From: JBDTME01 sp964583795
GTDB lineage: Bacteria > Patescibacteriota > Microgenomatia > UBA1400 > PJMF01
Direction: 5' to 3'
Assembly: GCA_964583795.1 (NCBI GenBank)
Contig: CAZOWX010000004.1
Coordinates: forward strand, 1 to 64,000
DNA length: 64,000 nt
The translations under genes were made by a program, and so were the position numbers. This document shows positions 59,383 to 64,000 of the stretch, in pieces (position 1 is the stretch's first letter; every line of letters begins with the position of its first letter). A model generated the notes under the pieces. The model was not told the origin of the DNA, did not search any database, and was given only the letters and a program-made list of their open reading frames with translations.

Positions 59383-61575
59383 ATGCGCGTTCAAATACAT
59401 CCACTATCAGCTTTGAAAAATTTTAAGGTTTTTTGGTTAAGTATTTTTTCGGTGGCAACTTTTCTTTTTTTTCTTCTCATTTATTTATTTTCCAAACTAT
59501 TTAAAAAAACTTCTCAGTTTCGATTTTTGCCAGGACCTGTCAAACGATTTTTTGAAACGATTGTGAAGGCACTTAAATCAGTGTTAAATTTTATGAGTGG
59601 CTACAAAGAAGACACTATTAACCGGGTCAGTCTCATTGATTTAGCCATCCGAAACATGTTGTTTAAGAAAAATCGAGCGTTTATTACTATAGGGGGTATG
59701 GCTTTAGGAATTGGCTCAATCGTTTTTCTCGTTTCTTTGGGATATGGCGTGAACAAATTGGTTGTTGATCGCGTAGCCCGGCTCGAAGAAATGCAACAAG
59801 CAGATGTGAACACATTACCTGGAAATGATAGTAAGATTACTGATTTATCACTATCCCAATTTCTGGAGTTTGAGCATGTAAAGCTTGCGTTACCGCAGAT
59901 TGCCGTGGTGGCAAAGATAAATTATTTGAATTCCTCAAGTGATATGGCTGTTTACGGTGTGACCGCTGAGTACTTAAAGCAAAGTGCGATCCGTCCTTCT
60001 TATGGGAAGGTGTTTGATAATAACGAGCTTTCGCAAGTCGCTCCAAATAAACCACAAGTTGCTGGAATTTCTACTCAAGCAGATGAGCAATCAGATGATC
60101 TTGTGCTCTCTCATCTTAGTGAAAATGACCAAGATACTATAGCTACTGTTGAGTATGAGATTTTAGCTGATGAGTGGGTAAGAGTTCGCAGTGGTCCCAA
60201 AAAAGATGCTGAGATTTTGGGTTATACCCGTCAAGTCAGTAACCGTCAAACCGGTGAAGAAGTTTGGGGAGAAACGTATTCTGGATCGGAAAAAGGCGCT
60301 CAGGAGCGCGAAGAAACGAGTACTATTCAAGGTAAATGGATTCATAGTGTGGTGGCAGTTTGGCAAGAACAATGTCCGATAGAGAGTGACACACATTGTG
60401 ACAAAAAGGAGTATCAGCCGGTGCTAGAAGTTGATGGCACTCAAAAGATCGTATCAGGCTATTTTGCTCAAGTAAGTGCTAACGTTATTGCTCAAGTAAC
60501 AAGACAACCAGGAGTTTTGGGTTTAACGACAGAGAACCTCGATGATCAGTTAGAACAAGATACTACATTATTGGCTCAAGCAAATTCTTCTGATGCTATC
60601 ACCTCTAGTGACACAACAACCTCTTTACCCAATACTTCTACGAGCACTGCAACTGGCACGAATGATATTGATATCGCAACACTCACTTCACTTATTGATG
60701 CTTCAGATGAAGCGGATTTGGCGGCGATTGCTTCTGAGGCAGCGGGGATCAAATCTCAGCAAGTGAAAACAGTTCCCCTTGATGCGTCAGCAAGTAAGGT
60801 TGCGGTAGTGAATACTGCGATGCTTGGTATTTTAGGTCTTCAACCGCAGGAAGCTGTCGGCAAAACGTTTGATGCATCGTTTATTGTGGTTGGGACACTA
60901 CTCGACAACGATGAAAAAATTGAATCGGTTCCAACACCATACACCATTATTGGCGTAATTCAGGATGATTCGTCACCATTTTTTTACGTGCCATTTTTGG
61001 ACTTACGCAAGTTGGGTATTACGAACTACTCTCAAGCAAAAATTGTCGTAGATGATCAGATAAATTTGGCTTCGGCTCGCACCAAAATTGAGTCGCTTGG
61101 ATTTGCAACAAATTCAACGGCTGATACTGTTGAGCAAATTGATCGTTTGTTTGCTACGCTTCGTACAGTGTTAGCTTTGTTGGGGATGGTGGCTCTCGCA
61201 GTTGCTTCACTGGGTATGTTTAACACCTTGACAGTTTCTTTGCTCGAGAGAACACGTGAAGTGGGGTTGATGAAAGCAATGGGAATGAAGTCTCATGAAG
61301 TGCGTGAGTTGTTTCTTACTGAGTCAATGATCATGGGCTTTTTGGGTGGAATTTCTGGTATCAGTATGGGCTTTTTAGCAGGAAAGTTATTGAGTGTGCT
61401 TATTTCTTCGTATGCTATCACTAAAGGTCAAGGGTTCATTGATGTTTCATATATTCCAAGTACTTTTATCGTGGTCGTTTTTTCCCTGTCTATGGTTGTT
61501 GGTATCGTTACCGGGATTTATCCGGCTCGAAGAGCTACAAGTATTTCTGCTCTGAATGCATTGCGCTACGAATAA
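59383..61575 (+). CDS. MacB/FtsX-like ABC permease with an SH3-like insert
   Basis: A 730-residue protein. An N-terminal membrane helix (VFWLSIFSVATFLFFLLIYL) and cytoplasmic stretch are followed by the first FtsX helix (NRAFITIGGMALGIGSIVFL). The large outer domain (about residues 125-580) contains an SH3b-like module, EWVRVRSGPKKDAEILGYTR, and long Ser/Thr/Asp-rich loops. Three FtsX helices follow at the end, with LERTREVGLMKAMGMKSHEV between the first two. Such permeases move lipoproteins or peptides, or transmit mechanical signals to cell-wall enzymes. The SH3b would suit binding to cell wall. Confidence 0.88.
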   Translation: MRVQIHPLSALKNFKVFWLSIFSVATFLFFLLIYLFSKLFKKTSQFRFLPGPVKRFFETIVKALKSVLNFMSGYKEDTINRVSLIDLAIRNMLFKKNRAFITIGGMALGIGSIVFLVSLGYGVNKLVVDRVARLEEMQQADVNTLPGNDSKITDLSLSQFLEFEHVKLALPQIAVVAKINYLNSSSDMAVYGVTAEYLKQSAIRPSYGKVFDNNELSQVAPNKPQVAGISTQADEQSDDLVLSHLSENDQDTIATVEYEILADEWVRVRSGPKKDAEILGYTRQVSNRQTGEEVWGETYSGSEKGAQEREETSTIQGKWIHSVVAVWQEQCPIESDTHCDKKEYQPVLEVDGTQKIVSGYFAQVSANVIAQVTRQPGVLGLTTENLDDQLEQDTTLLAQANSSDAITSSDTTTSLPNTSTSTATGTNDIDIATLTSLIDASDEADLAAIASEAAGIKSQQVKTVPLDASASKVAVVNTAMLGILGLQPQEAVGKTFDASFIVVGTLLDNDEKIESVPTPYTIIGVIQDDSSPFFYVPFLDLRKLGITNYSQAKIVVDDQINLASARTKIESLGFATNSTADTVEQIDRLFATLRTVLALLGMVALAVASLGMFNTLTVSLLERTREVGLMKAMGMKSHEVRELFLTESMIMGFLGGISGISMGFLAGKLLSVLISSYAITKGQGFIDVSYIPSTFIVVVFSLSMVVGIVTGIYPARRATSISALNALRYE

Positions 61576-61672
61576 TTTTGTTTCAGCTGGTTTGTTAATT
61601 ATATGAACGGATTGCAACTGACATTCTTGATTTTTTTGTTACTTTCGCTGTAGTATGTACCAAAGGAGTGAT

Positions 61673-62041
61673 ATGAAAAAAGTTCTCGTCATTGAAGATG
61701 ATGCGTTTTTGCTCAGTGTGTACCAAGCAAAGATGCAGCAAGTGCAGCTTGATTTTCGTATTGCCAAAGATGGTGAGCAAGCATTCTCACTTTTGAATGA
61801 ATTTCAACCTGATTTAATTGTTTTGGATCTAATGATTCCAAAAGAAAGCGGTTTTGATGTTCTTAAGAAACTAAAGAGTGAGCCAAAATGGCAAAACATT
61901 CCTGTATTGGTTGTTTCAAACTTAAGTCAAGATGAGGAAAAAGAGAAAGCCAAAAAGTTGGGAGCAGTAGATTTCTTTGTGAAAAGCGAAGTAAATATGC
62001 AAGAAATAATTCAGAGAGTTGAACAGTTGTTAGGCGAGTAG
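61673..62041 (+). CDS. Single-domain response regulator receiver
   Basis: A 122-residue CheY-like protein; the ATG at 61673 has AAAGGAG seven bases upstream. Pocket E8-D9-D10, phospho-acceptor D52 (LIVLDLMIP), switch Ser in VVSN, Lys in FFVKS. It lies about 100 bases after the ABC permease and has no kinase beside it, so it probably shares the kinase at 48799. Confidence 0.92.
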   Translation: MKKVLVIEDDAFLLSVYQAKMQQVQLDFRIAKDGEQAFSLLNEFQPDLIVLDLMIPKESGFDVLKKLKSEPKWQNIPVLVVSNLSQDEEKEKAKKLGAVDFFVKSEVNMQEIIQRVEQLLGE

Positions 62042-62051
62042 TGCTAAAACA

Positions 62052-62234
62052 CTACTCTTGCTTTGACTTTCTGTGAGCATTTTTTTGTGTGAGGTCAAAT
62101 AACGACACCTTGTTGCTGTCTAATACATTGATATCCACATATGTTTGTATTCCAGATACTTTCCCCCTGTTACTGTATTGCCAAAACAGCCATGATTGAG
62201 TAGGAACACGGGGTGGCGTGCTAATTGAGCGAAA
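62052..62234 (-). pseudogene. C-terminal part of the GH25 lysozyme beyond the amber codon
   Basis: Sixty codons in frame with the upstream lysozyme frame, ending at TAG (62052-62054). It contains WLFWQYSNRGKVSGIQTYVD followed by INVL, the last barrel strand and the substrate-site tail of GH25 enzymes, so selection kept it until recently. It has no start or ribosome site of its own. Confidence 0.85.
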
Positions 62235-62819
62235 CTACAGTTTGTATTGTGAAAAGTAATTTTTGACGTACGCATTGTAGGTGTCGTAGGTCACATAGAG
62301 AATCGGTTTTCTGCCATAATGATTTTCAAGAATTTTGGCGAACTCAATAATATTTGAACGGACGGTTGAAGCTTCAAGGTGTGTGTCAATCTCGATGTCG
62401 ATGACGGGTGGTAGCATAGCAGTATCGTCTGGAACGGTACTGATGAATAGTTGCGCTTGTTCTCGTCCGCTACTGCGCATCGAAAAAAAATGATATGCGC
62501 CGACGTATAGGCCGTGTTTTTTTGCCTCGGCATAATTTTCGAGAAACGTATCATCGACAAAGTCATACCCCTCTGTGGCTTTAATGTACACAAATGAGTA
62601 TTTTTTTGTCGACGCGACGGTTGCCCAATCAATATGACCTTGGTGGTGTGAGACATCGAGTCCCTTTACCGTGTATCCAAGTGTGAAGATAGTGTTGTGC
62701 CAAATGTAGCCATAATACTCAAGAATTATGCTTATCGCGAAAATTAGTATGATTAAAAGGTTGATCGAAAGTATCTGAATAAATGAGAGTGAGTGCAATT
62801 TACGAAAAAGAAATGTCAT
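62235..62819 (-). CDS. GH25-family lysozyme, cut short by an in-frame TAG
   Basis: A 194-residue reading frame from the ATG complementary to 62817-62819. A membrane anchor (IQILSINLLIILIFAISIIL) precedes the GH25 barrel: GLDVSHHQGHIDW (catalytic-face Asp), YIKATEGYDF, GAYHFFSM and PPVIDIEID (the key acids). The frame stops at TAG (62235-62237) in ...SQYKL, but the same frame continues with FRSISTPPRV and SWLFWQYSNRGKVSGI, the normal GH25 C-terminus. So the gene is a full-length lysozyme with one amber codon, most simply a TGG-to-TAG change. Whether it is dead, read through, or an assembly error cannot be decided. The intact protein would cut peptidoglycan from outside the membrane. Confidence 0.88.
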   Translation of the reverse strand: MTFLFRKLHSLSFIQILSINLLIILIFAISIILEYYGYIWHNTIFTLGYTVKGLDVSHHQGHIDWATVASTKKYSFVYIKATEGYDFVDDTFLENYAEAKKHGLYVGAYHFFSMRSSGREQAQLFISTVPDDTAMLPPVIDIEIDTHLEASTVRSNIIEFAKILENHYGRKPILYVTYDTYNAYVKNYFSQYKL

Positions 62820-62835
62820 AAAAACCCGAAAGTGA

Positions 62836-63239
62836 TTAGGTAAGATCAGTGAATGGATTATATGCAAGTTCCCACAAATACCCATCTGGATCGGCGAAGT
62901 ATCCACTGTACCCTCCCCAAAAAACTTTTTGTGGTTGTTTCATTGGTGTCGCACCAGCTTTTATGGCTTCTTGATAGGCATTATCAACTTTTTTCGGTGA
63001 AGCTAAGTTCTGTGCCAAAGTAATCCCTGAAAATCCGTGACTACTAGCACTTACTCCAGCATTTTTGCTAACTCTTTTTTGGGAAAAAGTGCTAGCCACG
63101 TGCCTTCAAGTTGGAACATCACATGCTCATCACCTTCTTTGTATTGATGTGGTGTAAACTTCAGTCCATCTCGATAAAATCGTAGTGAGCGTTGAAAATC
63201 TGATACACCGAGAGTAATAAGGCTAATCTTTGGTTTCAT
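62836..63239 (-). pseudogene. VOC/glyoxalase family gene with a one-base frameshift
   Basis: The first 60 codons from the ATG complementary to 63237-63239 (MKPKISLITLGVSDFQRSLR, ... GTWLALFPKKELAK) run into a stop, while the rest (NAGVSASSHGFSGITLAQNL ... FWGGYSGYFADPDGYLWELA) is in another frame. The join falls at a run of five A in the minus-strand GCAAAAATGC; one more A would restore a single 134-residue protein of the usual VOC length. It is either a recent frameshift or a sequencing error in a homopolymer. Confidence 0.85.
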
Positions 63240-63294
63240 ACGGCTAGTATAGCAGGGAAAGGGAGAAAAATGCATTATTGAGTAATAAATTTAC

Positions 63295-64000
63295 TCAATT
63301 CCGTCTTGTAATAAGCTCATTTCGGGCAAAAAAGACCTGAGGCAGTAATAAAGCTATTGTAATAACTCCAAGTAGTAGAGCAAATGCATTTGGTGAGTTG
63401 GTATCAATGAATTTTCCCACAAAATAAAAACTCACCGTAAATGGTATCCGAGAAAGTAGTGTCAAAGTTGACAATGCTGTGGCACGATTTTTTGAAGAAA
63501 TAAACCGATTTATTAAGACAGACCGAGCATTGTTAAAGGTCGTTGAGCTCGAAATGCGCAGAATAATCAGAGCACTGCCTAAATACACTTGAACCAATGG
63601 AGCGAATAAAAACGATGAAAGTAGTGCTAGTGTTGCTACGATGAAGAGTTTTAAGTTTCCAAATTTACGACGAAGAAATGGATAAAAGTGTGAAGCAATA
63701 GCAGCAATAATGTAGCCAGTCCCAAATAAGATGCCTATGCCACTTCCATTCATGCCATACTCCTTGGCTTGCGAGATACCTAAAATTTTTGCAGCGAAAA
63801 AGTATCCTGAAGTAATGGTGATAATCAACAGTGAAATTTGAGTGGTACGTTTGTCTTTAAACAACTCGGAAAAACCTTTTACGTTTTGGGAGACATAATT
63901 TTTCAAACTAAATTTTTCTGAATCAATCGAAGGCTCTTGAATAAAAATACATAATACAGCAGCCAAAAAATACAAACCAGCTGTGATCAAAAATGGTCCA
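63295..64000 (-). CDS. MFS transporter, C-terminal part
   Basis: The reading frame runs off the right edge; 234 codons with about seven membrane segments are present, corresponding to the C-terminal half of a major facilitator. The cytoplasmic middle loop is EPSIDSEKFSLKNYVSQNVK and the segment PFLRRKFGNLKLFIV resembles the MFS loop 8-9 motif. Substrate unknown. The ArsR-linked MFS gene at 19316 is a different subgroup. Confidence 0.82.
   Translation of the reverse strand, partial: GPFLITAGLYFLAAVLCIFIQEPSIDSEKFSLKNYVSQNVKGFSELFKDKRTTQISLLIITITSGYFFAAKILGISQAKEYGMNGSGIGILFGTGYIIAAIASHFYPFLRRKFGNLKLFIVATLALLSSFLFAPLVQVYLGSALIILRISSSTTFNNARSVLINRFISSKNRATALSTLTLLSRIPFTVSFYFVGKFIDTNSPNAFALLLGVITIALLLPQVFFARNELITRRN

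Noticed and set aside
62235..62237. TAG recoded as an amino acid genome-wide
   Set aside because: TAG ends other intact genes here (for example hflX-side dockerin gene at 34381 and rpoD at 28597), so it is an ordinary stop.

Overview
The window looks like a contig from a Patescibacteria (CPR) genome, most plausibly a Microgenomates-type lineage; this is an inference from style, since no ribosomal RNA or ribosomal protein is present. Supporting signs are secreted proteins with Thr/Pro linkers, cohesin and dockerin modules, single-domain receivers, a short RpoD, DUF2130, no outer-membrane machinery, and sparse biosynthesis. TGA, TAA and TAG are all used as ordinary stops, so the code is standard. 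Three 10-N runs (22476-22485, 25696-25705, 54358-54367) mark scaffold joins, each inside a gene.

Layout. 1-3.0 kb: the 5' part of a type I restriction-modification methylase gene, then a secreted or membrane protein with a toxin-like C-terminus followed at once by a small acidic protein that may be its immunity partner. 3.0-9.1 kb: housekeeping and orphan genes (dihydrofolate-reductase-like protein, ATP-grasp enzyme, membrane protein, RadC), two tRNA-Ser genes, a GIY-YIG gene flanked by a copied half of tRNA-Ser, and a MITE-like palindromic element. 9.2-12.1 kb: a trp cluster (trpR-like gene, leader peptide, attenuator, two small orphan genes, trpB, trpA) on the minus strand, with a complete classical attenuation architecture. 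12.1-20.6 kb: tRNA-editing protein, MazG-like protein, alternative sigma factor, HAD hydrolase, flavin-binding protein, receiver, CobW GTPase, MntA-HepT toxin-antitoxin pair beside a cobW fragment, ArsR regulator and MFS transporter. 20.7-23.2 kb: two cohesin-domain surface proteins, one also carrying a dockerin. 23.3-30.6 kb: MazG, DUF2130, dnaG-rpoD, an ABC exporter. 30.6-34.4 kb: a secreted glycosidase-like protein and a dockerin protein. 34.4-41.5 kb: HflX, MsrB, acyltransferase, cation exchanger, glycosyltransferase and small enzymes.

41.5-47.0 kb is a copper and redox island: an ArsR-YHS regulator, CopA ATPase, a TauE/UreH-like membrane protein with a cupredoxin tail, and a CopZ-like chaperone on the minus strand. 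Divergent from it lie a ferric-reductase-like membrane protein, a peroxiredoxin and a 14-residue four-cysteine peptide gene. 47.0-52.0 kb is a signalling operon (membrane PAS protein, PilJ-type histidine kinase, two receivers). 52.2-62.0 kb holds a giant surface protein (LamG interrupted by a 14-unit propeller, then Fn3-like modules), a MacB-like ABC pair and another receiver. The right end has a lysozyme gene broken by an in-frame amber codon, a frameshifted VOC gene and a truncated MFS transporter.

The strongest candidates for something undescribed are the trp attenuator with its two co-transcribed small proteins, the tiny Cys-rich peptide at 46948, the cohesin/dockerin surface set, and the toxin/immunity pair.
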